This document shows positions 17,212-26,546 of a stretch of 64,000 bases of DNA, piece by piece. Made by a program: the position numbers and the translations under genes. Origin of the DNA: an uncultured Oscillospiraceae bacterium (lineage in GTDB: Bacteria; Bacillota; Clostridia; Oscillospirales; Ruminococcaceae); the NCBI GenBank assembly GCA_934444765.1, contig CAKSDC010000001.1, positions 230,411-294,410 on the forward strand, written 5' to 3'. The number at the start of each line of letters is the position of its first letter. Position 1 is the stretch's first letter. A model generated the notes under the pieces. It did no database searches, was not told the DNA's origin, and saw only the letters and a list, made by a program, of their open reading frames with translations.

Positions 17212-18543
17212 ATGAATTTTTTTCAAAAGATTAAAGCAGGTCTTTTAAAGACTAAACAAGCTATGATTTCGAGCTTTCAAAAGGTAATAAATTCCTTTAC
17301 TAAGATAGACGAAGACCTTTTTGAACAGTTAGAAGAAACCATGATTATGAGTGACATAGGCGTGGATACTTCAGTGGAAATCTGCGAGCAACTTAGAAAA
17401 AAAGTTAAAGAAAAAGGTATTACTGACCCTAAAGACATTATGGGTCTAATTCAAGAAATAATAGCCGATATGATGGGCGAAGATACTGGTATAGATACTT
17501 CTACTACACCTTCCATAATTATGGTGATAGGTGTAAACGGTGTCGGTAAGACTACTACTATTGGTAAACTATGCTATCAGTACAGAATGCAAGGTAAAAA
17601 AGTATTGGTCGCTGCTGCGGATACTTTCCGTGCTGCTGCTATAGAACAGTTGGAAGTTTGGACTAAACGTGCAGGTGTCGACATAGTAAAACATAGCGAG
17701 GGGGCAGACCCCGGAGCAGTAATATTCGATGCTATTACCGCTGCTAAGGCTCGTAAGTGTGATATTCTTATATGCGATACCGCAGGTAGACTTCACAATA
17801 AGAAAAACTTAATGAACGAACTTAACAAGATAAATCGTATAGTATCTCAACAGGCTGAAGGTTGTGCAAGAGAAACTCTATTAGTATTAGACGCTACTAC
17901 TGGACAGAATGCAGTAAATCAAGCTAAAATGTTCAGTGAAGTTGCTGATATCACAGGTATAGTTCTTACTAAGTTAGACGGTACTGCTAAAGGTGGTATA
18001 GTAATATCCATTAAGAATGAACTTAATATTCCAGTAAAGCTAATAGGTGTTGGCGAAAAGATAGACGACTTACAACCGTTCGATAGCAAAGACTTTGTTA
18101 AGGCTCTGTTCGATATGGACTTTGAACACGCTGAAAAGTCTAACTATGACCGTATATTCGACGACGACGAAACGGTAACTACTAAAGAAGACTTTTCTAT
18201 CGTTCCAGACGTTCCAAAATTGGAAGTACAAAGTACTCCTACTCAAGAGGCTACAGTTCCAACTGAAGAAGTAGATACTACATCACCACATGAAGAAGTA
18301 GAAGATGATGGTATTCCTAACAAGGAAGAGTTTGAACCTAATGAAGATGACCAAGAAGTTCCTACTGAAGAACACTACAACGACGAAGTGGTGGACGACT
18401 TTAACGAATTTACACCTGCCGAAACTCCTTCCGAAGAAGATACTCCTACAGTGGAAGAACCAGTGGAAGAAACTCCTAAGAAGAAACAAGGTTTCTTTAG
18501 CAGACTATTCGGTGGTAAAAAGAATAAAAAAGATAAAAAATAG
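17212..18543 (+). CDS. ftsY: SRP receptor FtsY with C-terminal acidic tail
   Basis: FtsY docks SRP-ribosome complexes at the membrane. The N domain begins at residue 1 and the G domain has GVNGVGKTTT (about 106), DTFRAAAIEQL, DTAGRLHNKKNLMNEL and TKLDGTAKGG, ending near residue 300. Unlike the usual layout, the acidic region follows the G domain: about 110 residues rich in Glu, Asp, Pro and Thr. It ends in a basic amphipathic stretch GFFSRLFGGKKNKKDKK, which resembles the membrane-targeting helix normally at the N-terminus. A second amphipathic helix is at the start (MNFFQKIKAGLL). The function is certain; the meaning of the rearrangement is inferred. Confidence 0.95.
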   Translation: MNFFQKIKAGLLKTKQAMISSFQKVINSFTKIDEDLFEQLEETMIMSDIGVDTSVEICEQLRKKVKEKGITDPKDIMGLIQEIIADMMGEDTGIDTSTTPSIIMVIGVNGVGKTTTIGKLCYQYRMQGKKVLVAAADTFRAAAIEQLEVWTKRAGVDIVKHSEGADPGAVIFDAITAAKARKCDILICDTAGRLHNKKNLMNELNKINRIVSQQAEGCARETLLVLDATTGQNAVNQAKMFSEVADITGIVLTKLDGTAKGGIVISIKNELNIPVKLIGVGEKIDDLQPFDSKDFVKALFDMDFEHAEKSNYDRIFDDDETVTTKEDFSIVPDVPKLEVQSTPTQEATVPTEEVDTTSPHEEVEDDGIPNKEEFEPNEDDQEVPTEEHYNDEVVDDFNEFTPAETPSEEDTPTVEEPVEETPKKKQGFFSRLFGGKKNKKDKK

Positions 18544-18559
18544 TATGGAGGTCTAATGA

Positions 18560-19132
18560 ATGAAAGTAGTATTAGCATCTAACAATAAGAATAAGTTAAG
18601 AGAGATTTCCGAAATGTTATCTCCTTTAGGTTTTGATGTGGTATCGTTAAAAGACTGTGGCATAGACGTGGAAGTAGAAGAAACAGGTTCTACTTTTGAA
18701 GAAAATGCTACTATAAAAGCTAAAGCTATATACGATATGACTAAACTTCCTTGTATAGCAGACGATAGCGGTCTTGAAGTGGACTATCTTAATAAAGCCC
18801 CAGGGGTATACTCCCACAGATACGCAGGTGAAAACGCTTCCGACGACGATAGATGTAACAAGATACTCAACGAACTACATAACGTTCCTATAGAAGAACG
18901 TACGGCAAGGTTTGTATGTTCTATCTGTTATATAGATAGCAATGGTACTATCAAAGTAGTACGTGGAACTTGTGAGGGTTACATAGGTTTTGAACAGCGT
19001 GGAAACAACGGTTTCGGTTATGACCCTATATTTATGTACGGAGATAAGTCTTTTGCAGAACTCTCCGCAGAAGAAAAGAATAGCGTTAGTCACAGACACA
19101 ACGCTCTTAAAAAATTTTTAGAACTATTATAG
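18560..19132 (+). CDS. rdgB: XTP/dITP diphosphatase (RdgB/HAM1 family)
   Basis: Removes non-canonical purine nucleoside triphosphates (dITP, XTP) from the pool. 190 residues, typical. Motifs are VVLASNNKNKLREI, TFEENATIKAKA, ADDSGLEVDYL and the C-terminal SHRHNALKKF. The SD GGAGG (18545-18549) supports this ATG. It sits directly after ftsY and before yhbY in a co-directional run. Confidence 0.94.
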   Translation: MKVVLASNNKNKLREISEMLSPLGFDVVSLKDCGIDVEVEETGSTFEENATIKAKAIYDMTKLPCIADDSGLEVDYLNKAPGVYSHRYAGENASDDDRCNKILNELHNVPIEERTARFVCSICYIDSNGTIKVVRGTCEGYIGFEQRGNNGFGYDPIFMYGDKSFAELSAEEKNSVSHRHNALKKFLELL

Positions 19133-19148
19133 TAAAGGAGAAGTATTC

Positions 19149-19439
19149 ATGTTGACCAGTAAACAGAGAGCATATTTAAGAGGTATTGCAAGTCAGTACG
19201 AAACTATATTTCAAGTAGGTAAGGGCGGAATTTCTGACGCTTTTATTAGACAAGTAGACGACGCTCTTAGAGTTAGAGAACTCATCAAGTTAAGAGTATT
19301 AGACAATGCAGAGTATACCTCTAAAGAGGCAAGCAACATATTGGCAGAGGCTACAGGTTCTGACGTAGTACAAGTTATAGGTTCTAAGTTTGTACTGTTT
19401 AGAAGAAATCCTAAAGAACCAGTAATAGACTTAAAATAG
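19149..19439 (+). CDS. yhbY: YhbY-family RNA-binding CRM-domain protein
   Basis: A 96-residue CRM-domain protein: QRAYLRGIASQYETIFQVGKGGIS, then VRELIKLRVLDN and a C-terminal VQVIGSKFVLFRRN. Members bind pre-50S ribosomal particles and probably help large-subunit assembly. SD AAAGGAG. nadD starts two bases after its stop, a conserved Firmicute pairing. Confidence 0.92.
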   Translation: MLTSKQRAYLRGIASQYETIFQVGKGGISDAFIRQVDDALRVRELIKLRVLDNAEYTSKEASNILAEATGSDVVQVIGSKFVLFRRNPKEPVIDLK

Positions 19440-19441
19440 TT

Positions 19442-20035
19442 ATGAAGATAGGTCTATTCGGTGGAAGTTTTAATCCCATACACAACGGACACATTAACTT
19501 AGCCACTTCGGTTAAGGATAGTTTAGGCTTAGATAAGGTTATATTAATACCCTCTAAAAAGTCCCCACATAAGGATAGTTCAGCGTACGTATCCAATACG
19601 CACAGGTTGAATATGTGCAGACTTGCTATACAAGGTCTTAAAGGCTTTGAAGTCAGCGACTTTGAAATTAACAGAGATACTATAAGCTATTCTATCTACA
19701 CTGTAGAGTACTTTAATAGTAAGTATCCTAACGATATACTATATCTGCTGATAGGTAGCGATATGCTATTAACCTTCGATACTTGGAAAGAGTACAAGCG
19801 TATACTATCTATGGTCAAGTTGGCGGTAGTATCAAGACAGAATGGCGATATGCAAAGTTTACTATTAAAAGCACAAAGTTTAAGACCATACGGCGACGCT
19901 ATAATACTAAATACGCCACCTTTAGAGATTTCCTCTACAGAAGTTAGAAAAAAAGTTGCATTTAATGAAGAATGTTCTTGCATTTTAGATGAAAAAGTAG
20001 TACAATATATTAAGTCAAACGGTCTATACTTATAG
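19442..20035 (+). CDS. nadD: Nicotinate-nucleotide adenylyltransferase
   Basis: Adenylates NaMN to deamido-NAD in NAD synthesis. 197 residues with the nucleotidyltransferase loop GLFGGSFNPIHNGH at the N-terminus, the second motif ISSTEVRKK near residue 160, and the family segment LLIGSDMLLTFDTW. It has no obvious SD and starts two bases after yhbY, so it is probably translated by coupling. It is followed by yqeK, its usual partner. Confidence 0.94.
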   Translation: MKIGLFGGSFNPIHNGHINLATSVKDSLGLDKVILIPSKKSPHKDSSAYVSNTHRLNMCRLAIQGLKGFEVSDFEINRDTISYSIYTVEYFNSKYPNDILYLLIGSDMLLTFDTWKEYKRILSMVKLAVVSRQNGDMQSLLLKAQSLRPYGDAIILNTPPLEISSTEVRKKVAFNEECSCILDEKVVQYIKSNGLYL

Positions 20036-20099
20036 ATATACAGTACTATTGTATAGCATACTAAAACATTGTATTTAAACTATAAAGGGTGATGTGTTT

Positions 20100-20711
20100 T
20101 TGTATCAATATAAAGAAGAACCTAATGGTTATAACTTAGACGAAACTAAACGACTAATAGAGGGTAGACTTTCTAAAAAAAGATATACCCACTCAGTAAA
20201 CGTATCGGAACAGTGTAGAATATTAGCCGAAATATATGGTGCAAACGTTCAAAAGTGTCAGTATGTGGGGCTATTACACGATGTGTGCAAAGAAGTATCT
20301 TATTCGGAAATGAAAAAGATGGTTTTAAATAGTAACTTAGGAGTTAGTCGTTCTGAACTTGCCTCTAAACCACTATGGCACGCAATAGCTGGTGCTTGGT
20401 TTGTAGAACATACTCTAAACGTTAGCGATAAAGAAGTTATTAATGCTATTAGATTTCATACCGTGGCACACGCTGGTATGTCTAAAGTGGAAGAAATAGT
20501 ATATATGGCAGACCTTATTTCGGAAGATAGAGACTATAAGGACGTTAAACGCATGAGAAAGTTGGCTTATACTAACTTAGATGAGGCTATGTTCGAGGCT
20601 TTAAAGTTTTCTATTACCGATGTAATTAGTAAGTGCGGTCTGTTGCCACACTATACTATAGATGCGTATAATCAATACTCTTACTTACACAAGAATACTA
20701 TTGAAAAGTGA
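20100..20711 (+). CDS. yqeK: YqeK-type HD hydrolase (symmetrical Ap4A hydrolase family)
   Basis: An HD-domain protein of 203 residues that in Firmicutes cleaves diadenosine tetraphosphate. Metal ligands are visible in THSVNVSEQ, LLHDVCKE (HD), the WHAIAGAW region and RFHTVAH, with ADLISEDRD near the end. I favour TTG 20100, ten bases from AAAGGG (20084-20089). GTG 20094, six bases earlier in the same frame, sits too close to the SD but cannot be excluded. It lies between nadD and an LCP gene, the usual order. Confidence 0.9.
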   Translation: MYQYKEEPNGYNLDETKRLIEGRLSKKRYTHSVNVSEQCRILAEIYGANVQKCQYVGLLHDVCKEVSYSEMKKMVLNSNLGVSRSELASKPLWHAIAGAWFVEHTLNVSDKEVINAIRFHTVAHAGMSKVEEIVYMADLISEDRDYKDVKRMRKLAYTNLDEAMFEALKFSITDVISKCGLLPHYTIDAYNQYSYLHKNTIEK

Positions 20712-20721
20712 GGTCTACGCC

Positions 20722-21831
20722 ATGTCTAAAACTAAAGTTAAACGTATAAAAATGAGTCCCAAGGAAAGAATTATTATAGTAATAGCTATAGTAGTAGCAT
20801 TATCTTTAATATTCGGAGTAGTTAAGTTCTACTTAAAACGTTGGGTACCTCTTTCCGAAAGCAACGGAAGTATAGATGAGGGTAATAAGAGTTATGCTCT
20901 TAAAGTGGAAGACGAAAGCCTAAACGATGACGGTCTTGACCTAAACCAAAAGATTGAAGGTCAGTTTACTATACTATGCTTAGGTTTCGATGAACAAGGC
21001 GAAAATACCGACGTTATCATGTTGGTACAGTGCGATATTAAAAACAAAAAGATTAACATACTACAGATTCCTCGTGATACCTACGTTGGCGGAAGTACTA
21101 CAGGAAAACTTAACTCGGTATATGCTTATGGCGATAAGGACTTAACTCCTATTAACCGAGTGGCTTCTAAGATAGAAGATATTACGGGTATTCCTATAGA
21201 TAGGTATATGGCTATTAACTGTAACGATATTCCACCAGTGGTGGACGCTATAGGTGGTATTCCTATAAACGTTCCAGAAACTATAGTCTATGAGGCTGAT
21301 AAGATTATAAAAGCAGGCGAGCAAACTCTAACGGGTGAACAGTCTGAATGGTTTGTACGTTTTAGACACGACTACACCGAGGGCGATATCGGTAGAGTTA
21401 AGGCTCAAAGAATATTCCTTGCCGCTGCTATGAGTAAACTAAAAGATATGGGTTCTTTAAAGTTTATATCCATATTCCCTACTATTCAGCAGTATATCAT
21501 GTCCGATATGTCTTTAGGTGAAATAGGCAGTTTAGCCGACTTTGCCCAGACCGTATCCATGAAAGACGTTACCGCAAGAATGCTCCCTGGGGAGAGTTTA
21601 GCTCCTGGTGACTACAACGGCTACTATATTTGGACTATCCATGCCGATGAACTCGCAGATATGCTAAACGAATACTTTAGACCTTATCAAGCCGATATGT
21701 CTGCCGATGAGTTAGACGTTATTCAATTAAGAAATTCCGAAAGCTACTATGATGAAGTGGTAGACAATTTTGAAGATATATCTTCAGGAGATACGCCAAG
21801 TATCCCACGAAAAGAGACTTCTAAAAAATAA
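20722..21831 (+). CDS. LytR-CpsA-Psr (LCP) family protein
   Basis: LCP enzymes transfer lipid-linked glycopolymers (teichoic acid, capsule) onto peptidoglycan. I place the start at ATG 20722 after GAGG; an in-frame ATG 60 bases upstream lies inside yqeK. A cytoplasmic basic stretch is followed by one membrane helix (about residues 16-36) and an extracytoplasmic LCP domain. Its residues include DVIMLVQ, the IPRDTYV arginine, LNSVYAYG, DRYMAINC and RFRHDYTEGDIGRVKAQR. It is the only LCP gene here and may serve the capsule made by the distal locus; that link is inferred. Confidence 0.9.
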   Translation: MSKTKVKRIKMSPKERIIIVIAIVVALSLIFGVVKFYLKRWVPLSESNGSIDEGNKSYALKVEDESLNDDGLDLNQKIEGQFTILCLGFDEQGENTDVIMLVQCDIKNKKINILQIPRDTYVGGSTTGKLNSVYAYGDKDLTPINRVASKIEDITGIPIDRYMAINCNDIPPVVDAIGGIPINVPETIVYEADKIIKAGEQTLTGEQSEWFVRFRHDYTEGDIGRVKAQRIFLAAAMSKLKDMGSLKFISIFPTIQQYIMSDMSLGEIGSLADFAQTVSMKDVTARMLPGESLAPGDYNGYYIWTIHADELADMLNEYFRPYQADMSADELDVIQLRNSESYYDEVVDNFEDISSGDTPSIPRKETSKK

Positions 21832-21851
21832 TAATAAGGTGGTTTATGTTT

Positions 21852-22211
21852 ATGTTACAGACTGAAATGGTTGAAAATATAGTTAAAACTTTAGATAGAA
21901 AAAAAGCTATAGATATTAAAGTCGTTAGAGTAGGCGATTTAACTATTCTTGCTGACTACTTTATAATAGCAAGTGGTAATACTAATACACAGACTAAATC
22001 TTTAGCAGATGAAGTAGAGTTTCAACTCTCTCAATTAGGAGTTAAACCTACTCGTACTGAGGGTTATTCTTCTTCTAACTGGATAATATTAGACTATTCC
22101 GATATTATAGTTCACATATTCAATAAGGAGTCAAGAGAATACTACAAACTGGAAAGACTTTGGGCAGACGGCGAACTTGTAGATATCTCTCCCATGGTTA
22201 GTGAGGATTAG
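21852..22211 (+). CDS. rsfS: Ribosome silencing factor RsfS
   Basis: RsfS binds L14 and blocks subunit joining under starvation. About 119 residues with the DUF143 core: KAIDIKVVRVGDLTILADYFIIASG, then EGYSSSNWIILDYSDIIVHIF and EYYKLERLWAD. ATG 21852 is nine bases after AAGGTGG (21836-21842), better than the ATG six bases earlier. It closes the yhbY-nadD-yqeK-LCP-rsfS run. Confidence 0.95.
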   Translation: MLQTEMVENIVKTLDRKKAIDIKVVRVGDLTILADYFIIASGNTNTQTKSLADEVEFQLSQLGVKPTRTEGYSSSNWIILDYSDIIVHIFNKESREYYKLERLWADGELVDISPMVSED

Positions 22212-22214
22212 TCT

Positions 22215-22544
22215 ATGGAAAGTTTTGAACTTGGTAAAAAGTACTCTATAGTTATTGCTATATACTTAGTAGTAAAAGAACTCATTAACGTGTTCTTAGG
22301 CGGAAGTATTACTTCTTTAATATTGCCTATAGTCATGGCAATAGTATTGATATTAGGCGTTAAGTACTGCAACTATATAGTGGCTGGACTGTTAGCATTA
22401 ATAGTAATAACTCATATAGGTACTAACCTTTCTAACATAGGCTTTAACGTATACTTAGTATACACTTTAGAAGGACTATTGGACATAATAGTTGCAGTGT
22501 TCCTGTGTATAAATAAGGACATTAAAGCGTTCTTTGGCGGATAA
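22215..22544 (+). CDS. Small hydrophobic membrane protein, unknown function
   Basis: 109 residues, three bases after rsfS and in the same direction. Four hydrophobic segments can be seen (about residues 12-30, 36-52, 53-72 and 82-99), separated by very short loops, with a GxN-rich third loop. There are no motifs I recognise. SD GAGG precedes the ATG. The codon use matches its neighbours, so it is a genuine gene. It is probably co-transcribed with rsfS and ends before the leuS promoter. Confidence 0.6.
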   Translation: MESFELGKKYSIVIAIYLVVKELINVFLGGSITSLILPIVMAIVLILGVKYCNYIVAGLLALIVITHIGTNLSNIGFNVYLVYTLEGLLDIIVAVFLCINKDIKAFFGG

Positions 22545-22558
22545 TAGACCAAATACTA

Positions 22559-22587
22559 TAGACATTATCAAGATACTATGATATAAT
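22559..22587 (+). promoter_or_regulatory. leuS promoter
   Basis: TAGACA (22559-22564), 17 bases and TATAAT (22582-22587). The leader is only about 60 nt, with no T-box. Confidence 0.7.
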
Positions 22588-22653
22588 AGTCACTGTACTA
22601 ACTATTAACTATATAGTATCTATACATATTTTTTAGAAAAGGAATGATAGATA

Positions 22654-25062
22654 GTGAACAACTATGACTTTTCTGCCATAGAAAAAAAGTGGCAGAACTA
22701 TTGGGACGAACATAAGACTTTTAAGGCTACCAATGACTATTCTAAGCCTAAGTATTATGCTTTAGTAGAGTTTCCATATCCATCAGGTAACGGCTTACAC
22801 GTAGGTCACCCAAGACCTTACACCGCTATGGATATAGTAGCAAGAAAGCGTAGACTTCAAGGCTATAACGTTCTATTCCCTATGGGTTGGGACGCATTCG
22901 GTTTGCCTACCGAAAACTTTGCTATTAAGAATAAGATTCACCCTGCTATAGTTACTAAAAACAACGTGGCAAGATTTAAAGCACAGTTAAAGTCTTTAGG
23001 CTTCTCTTTCGATTGGGACAGAGAGATTAATACTACCGATAAAGACTACTTTAAGTGGACACAGTGGATATTCCTACAGATGTTCAATAAGGGTTTAGCC
23101 TATAAGAAGGAAATGTCTGTCAACTGGTGTACTTCCTGTAAGGTGGTACTTGCTAACGAAGAAGTGGTAGGCGGTGTATGTGAACGTTGTGGTGGCGAAG
23201 TTATCCATAAGGTTAAGTCTCAATGGATGCTAAAGATTACTGAATACGCTCAAAGACTACTTGACGACCTTAGCGAAGTAAACTACTTAGACAAGATTAA
23301 GGCTACTCAAACTAACTGGATAGGTCGTTCTACTGGTGCAGAAGTAGACTTTACTACCACTACAGGCGATACCTTAACAGTATATACTACTCGTCCAGAT
23401 ACGCTATTCGGTGCTACTTATATGGTTATATCTCCTGAACACCCTGTTCTTAAACAGTGGGAAGACGTTCTTACTAATAATGAGGCTATTCACGAATACC
23501 AAGAAAAGTCTGCGAGAAAGTCCGACTTTGAACGTACCGAAATGGCTAAGGAAAAAACTGGTGTGGAACTAAAGGGCGTTAGAGCTATTAATCCCGTAAA
23601 CGGTAAGGAAATTCCTATATTCATATCCGACTATGTACTTATGAGTTATGGTACTGGTGCTATTATGGCAGTACCTGCACACGATACCCGTGACTACGAC
23701 TTTGCTAAGGTGTTCAACCTACCTATTATAGAAGTAGTTAAGGGTGGCGACGTATCTAAAGAAGCCTTTACCGACTGTGCTACTGGTACTATGGTAAACA
23801 GCGGATTTTTAGACGGTCATTCTGTAGACGAAGCTAAGGAACTCATGAAAGACTACTTAGAAGAAAAGGGTATAGGCAGAAAGAAAGTAAACTATAAACT
23901 TCGTGACTGGGTATTCTCTCGTCAAAGATACTGGGGCGAACCTATTCCTGTAGTATACTGCGAAAAGTGTGGCTATGTGGGACTTCCAGAAAGTGAACTT
24001 CCTTTAACTCTACCAGACGTAGAAAGCTATATGCCTACCGATAATGGCGAAAGTCCACTATCTACTTTAGATAGCTTTATAAATACCACTTGTCCAAAGT
24101 GCCATGGTCCTGCTAAGCGTGAAACCGATACTATGCCTCAATGGGCTGGTTCTTCTTGGTACTTCCTACGCTATTGCGACCCTCATAATAGCGAGGCTTT
24201 AGCTTCTAAAGAGGCTTTAGACTACTGGCTTCCTGTAGACTGGTACAACGGCGGTATGGAACATACTACTCTACACTTACTATACTCTCGTTTTTGGCAT
24301 AAGTTCCTATACGATTTAGGTATAGTATCCGTTAAAGAACCTTATATGAGACGTACCAGTCATGGTATGATACTCGGTGAGGACCACCAAAAAATGTCTA
24401 AGTCAAGAGGCAACGTTATAAATCCTGATGAAGTAGTAGCTACCTACGGTGCGGATACTATGCGTCTATACGAAATGTTCATAGGCGACTTTGAACAGAC
24501 TGCTCCTTGGAGTCAAAACAGTATTAAGGGTTGTAAGAGATTTTTAGACAGAGTTTGGGCTTTACAAGATTGCATTATAGACGGTGACGACTACAGGGAC
24601 ACTCTAAAGTCTAAGTTCCACAAGGCTATTAAAAAGGTATCCGAAGATATCGAAACTTTAAAGTTCAATACTGCTATAGCTACTATGATGGCACTTCTTA
24701 ACGATATCACCGCTACTAAGAGCATAAACAGAGCCGAACTAAGAACGTTCCTAATACTATTAAATCCATTCGCTCCACACATCACTGAAGAACTATACCA
24801 AATAGCTAACTTTGATGGCGTTCTTGACCAACAAGAATGGGTTAAGTATGATGAGGCTTTATGCGTAGACCAAACTATCGAAGTGGTAGTACAGGTAAAC
24901 GGTAAACTAAAGACTAAGCTATCCGTTCCAGTAGGTGAAGATAAGGATACTATTCTTGATATGGCTAAAAAGGATAGCAAAGTGGCTACCGCTATAGAGG
25001 GAAAAAATATAGTAAAACAGATATATGTACCAAATAAATTAGTGAATTTTGTAGCAAAATAA
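22654..25062 (+). CDS. leuS: Leucyl-tRNA synthetase
   Basis: 802 residues, bacterial LeuRS length. HIGH is [10 protein letters not shown] (with [15 protein letters not shown] before it) and KMSKS is [16 protein letters not shown]. The CP1 editing domain includes [13 protein letters not shown] and [20 protein letters not shown] zinc-type cysteine cluster is CTSCKVV...CERCGG. It starts at GTG after AAAAGGAATG. It charges tRNA-Leu in the cytoplasm. No T-box precedes it, unlike many Firmicute synthetase genes. Confidence 0.97.
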   Translation: MNNYDFSAIEKKWQNYWDEHKTFKATNDYSKPKYYALVEFPYPSGNGLHVGHPRPYTAMDIVARKRRLQGYNVLFPMGWDAFGLPTENFAIKNKIHPAIVTKNNVARFKAQLKSLGFSFDWDREINTTDKDYFKWTQWIFLQMFNKGLAYKKEMSVNWCTSCKVVLANEEVVGGVCERCGGEVIHKVKSQWMLKITEYAQRLLDDLSEVNYLDKIKATQTNWIGRSTGAEVDFTTTTGDTLTVYTTRPDTLFGATYMVISPEHPVLKQWEDVLTNNEAIHEYQEKSARKSDFERTEMAKEKTGVELKGVRAINPVNGKEIPIFISDYVLMSYGTGAIMAVPAHDTRDYDFAKVFNLPIIEVVKGGDVSKEAFTDCATGTMVNSGFLDGHSVDEAKELMKDYLEEKGIGRKKVNYKLRDWVFSRQRYWGEPIPVVYCEKCGYVGLPESELPLTLPDVESYMPTDNGESPLSTLDSFINTTCPKCHGPAKRETDTMPQWAGSSWYFLRYCDPHNSEALASKEALDYWLPVDWYNGGMEHTTLHLLYSRFWHKFLYDLGIVSVKEPYMRRTSHGMILGEDHQKMSKSRGNVINPDEVVATYGADTMRLYEMFIGDFEQTAPWSQNSIKGCKRFLDRVWALQDCIIDGDDYRDTLKSKFHKAIKKVSEDIETLKFNTAIATMMALLNDITATKSINRAELRTFLILLNPFAPHITEELYQIANFDGVLDQQEWVKYDEALCVDQTIEVVVQVNGKLKTKLSVPVGEDKDTILDMAKKDSKVATAIEGKNIVKQIYVPNKLVNFVAK

Positions 25063-25091
25063 ACAATCTTCTTAATATATTAAATTTGTAC

Positions 25092-25121
25092 TTGACATTT
25101 ACAATAATAGTGTGATATAAT
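25092..25121 (+). promoter_or_regulatory. rpsU promoter
   Basis: TTGACA (25092-25097), 18 bases and TATAAT (25116-25121). Confidence 0.8.
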
Positions 25122-25127
25122 ATATAT

Positions 25128-25300
25128 ACACTATTGAGTTTTAAACTATTAATCTATCAATAATGTTTCGATATATCGTATACTATTAATCTTTTGGTGA
25201 TTTTTAGTTAAAGAATTTTTAACGTTTAAGATAATATCCTTTATGAGTATCATTTTAAGCGATTAAATATTATAAACCTCTGTCTTAGTGGCAAAGGGAG
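25128..25300 (+). promoter_or_regulatory. Long structured 5' leader of rpsU
   Basis: The leader of about 175 nt contains hairpins TCGATATATCG-type (about 25168-25180) and GTTAAA/TTTAAC (about 25207-25222), then a GATA/TATC arch before the SD GGGAGGG. Such a length for a 57-codon r-protein mRNA suggests a regulatory leader; the ligand is unknown. Confidence 0.35.
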
Positions 25301-25308
25301 GGAATAAA

Positions 25309-25482
25309 ATGGCAGAAGTTCGTGTAGGTAAAAACGAATCCTTAGAGACTGCTCTTAAAAGATTTAAGAGGTCATGTGCTAAAGATGGCGTTATTGCTGA
25401 AGTTCGTAAAAGAGAACACTACGAAAAGCCTTCAGTAAAGCGTAAAAAGAAGTCTGAGGCTGCTCGTAAGCGTAAATATTAA
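25309..25482 (+). CDS. rpsU: 30S ribosomal protein S21
   Basis: 57 residues, [19 protein letters not shown] with a basic tail [17 protein letters not shown]21 helps mRNA binding on the 30S. ATG 25309 follows the SD GGGAGGG; a GTG 21 bases earlier is upstream of the SD and is not the start. It is a monocistronic unit with its own promoter and strong terminator. Confidence 0.95.
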   Translation: MAEVRVGKNESLETALKRFKRSCAKDGVIAEVRKREHYEKPSVKRKKKSEAARKRKY

Positions 25483-25505
25483 TCAGCTTTGATATTTTAG
25501 CAATT

Positions 25506-25538
25506 AAAAAGTGGGCAGTACTATGCCCACTTTTCTTC
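25506..25538 (+). terminator. rpsU terminator
   Basis: The near-perfect stem AAAAGTGGGCA/TGCCCACTTTT (25507-25517 with 25524-25534) is followed by CTTCTATT. Confidence 0.85.
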
Positions 25539-25579
25539 TATTATAACAGTTTTTTAGAAAGGATACTTGTATACTGGCT

Positions 25580-26077
25580 ATGTTGTTTAAACCTACTATA
25601 GCTTTAAATCGTGTGTATGATATCTCTATAGATATTTTAAATGCGTTCGATATTAAGGCTTTAATATTAGATGTGGATAATACCTTAACCACTCACGATA
25701 ACCCTAACATAGAGCCTAAAGTTCTAAATTGGCTATCTACTATGAGGGCTAACGGCATTAACATGATGATAGTCTCTAATAATCATATGGAACGTGTACA
25801 GCCATTCGCAAAAGTAATAGGCTTAGACTACGTATACGACGGCAAAAAACCTCTACCTAAAGGTTTTCTGCAAGCCTGTGAACGTTTAAACGTTCCTAAA
25901 AAGAACGTATGTGCAGTAGGCGACCAAATATTCACCGATATATTAGGAGCTAACCTATCAGGCATTAAAAGTATATTCGTATTTCCTATAGAGTACGAAA
26001 CTACTACTTTTTTTAAGGTGAAACGTACTCTTGAAAAACCACTGTTACCTAAAACTCTATATCAACATAGAGGATAA
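25580..26077 (+). CDS. yqeG: YqeG-family HAD phosphatase
   Basis: 165 residues, HAD superfamily class IIIA. The nucleophile motif is LILDVDNTLT, motif II is MMIVSNN, the lysine lies near KKPLPKG, and motif IV is AVGDQIFTDILGAN. Such proteins are related to phosphatidylglycerophosphate phosphatase. ATG 25580 gives the expected N-terminus, but the SD AAAGGA ends 16 bases away; CTG 25574 or ATA 25571 in the same frame are better spaced. It is followed by aroQ, as in some Firmicutes. Confidence 0.85.
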   Translation: MLFKPTIALNRVYDISIDILNAFDIKALILDVDNTLTTHDNPNIEPKVLNWLSTMRANGINMMIVSNNHMERVQPFAKVIGLDYVYDGKKPLPKGFLQACERLNVPKKNVCAVGDQIFTDILGANLSGIKSIFVFPIEYETTTFFKVKRTLEKPLLPKTLYQHRG

Positions 26078-26098
26078 TACATAAGGAGTGAACTACTT

Positions 26099-26545
26099 TT
26101 GAAAGATACTATATTAATAATCCATGGTCCTAACCTTAATCTATTAGGCGAACGTGAACCTGGTATATATGGCGACCAGTCTTATGAGGCTTTAAACGAT
26201 ATGATTACTAAGCACGTAAACGGTCTTGGTTATAATTGCGAAATATTTCAATCTAATCATGAGGGTGCTATAATAGATAGACTACATCAAGCAAGATTGG
26301 ATAGCGTTGGAGTAGTATTAAATGCAGGTGCATATACTCACTATAGTTATGCTATTCGTGACGCTATAGCTACTATTAAAGTTCCAGTAATAGAAGTACA
26401 TATTAGCAACGTGTTCGCACGTGACGACTTTAGAAAAAATTCTGTAATAGCCCCAGTATGTAAGGGTAGTATTTCAGGCTTTGGAAGAGACAGTTATCTA
26501 TTAGCCGTTACAGGTTTAGTGGATATGCTAAAGAAAGAGTGTTAG
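26099..26545 (+). CDS. aroQ: Type II 3-dehydroquinate dehydratase
   Basis: Dehydrates 3-dehydroquinate in the shikimate pathway. 148 residues. Motifs are IIHGPNLNLLGEREPGIYG (catalytic Tyr in GIYG), QSNHEGAIIDRLHQA, NAGAYTHYSYAIRDAI and EVHISNVFARDDFR. It starts at TTG 26099, ten bases after AAGGAG (26083-26088). It is one base from the next gene, so both are on one transcript. Confidence 0.95.
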   Translation: MKDTILIIHGPNLNLLGEREPGIYGDQSYEALNDMITKHVNGLGYNCEIFQSNHEGAIIDRLHQARLDSVGVVLNAGAYTHYSYAIRDAIATIKVPVIEVHISNVFARDDFRKNSVIAPVCKGSISGFGRDSYLLAVTGLVDMLKKEC

Positions 26546-26546
26546 T

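Noticed and set aside
18283..18578. Long open frames on both strands over the end of ftsY
   Set aside because: They arise from GAA/GAT-rich acidic codons of the ftsY tail; none has an SD or a recognisable product.
22545..22653. T-box leader for leuS
   Set aside because: The leader is only about 60 nt and lacks the conserved T-box sequence and terminator.
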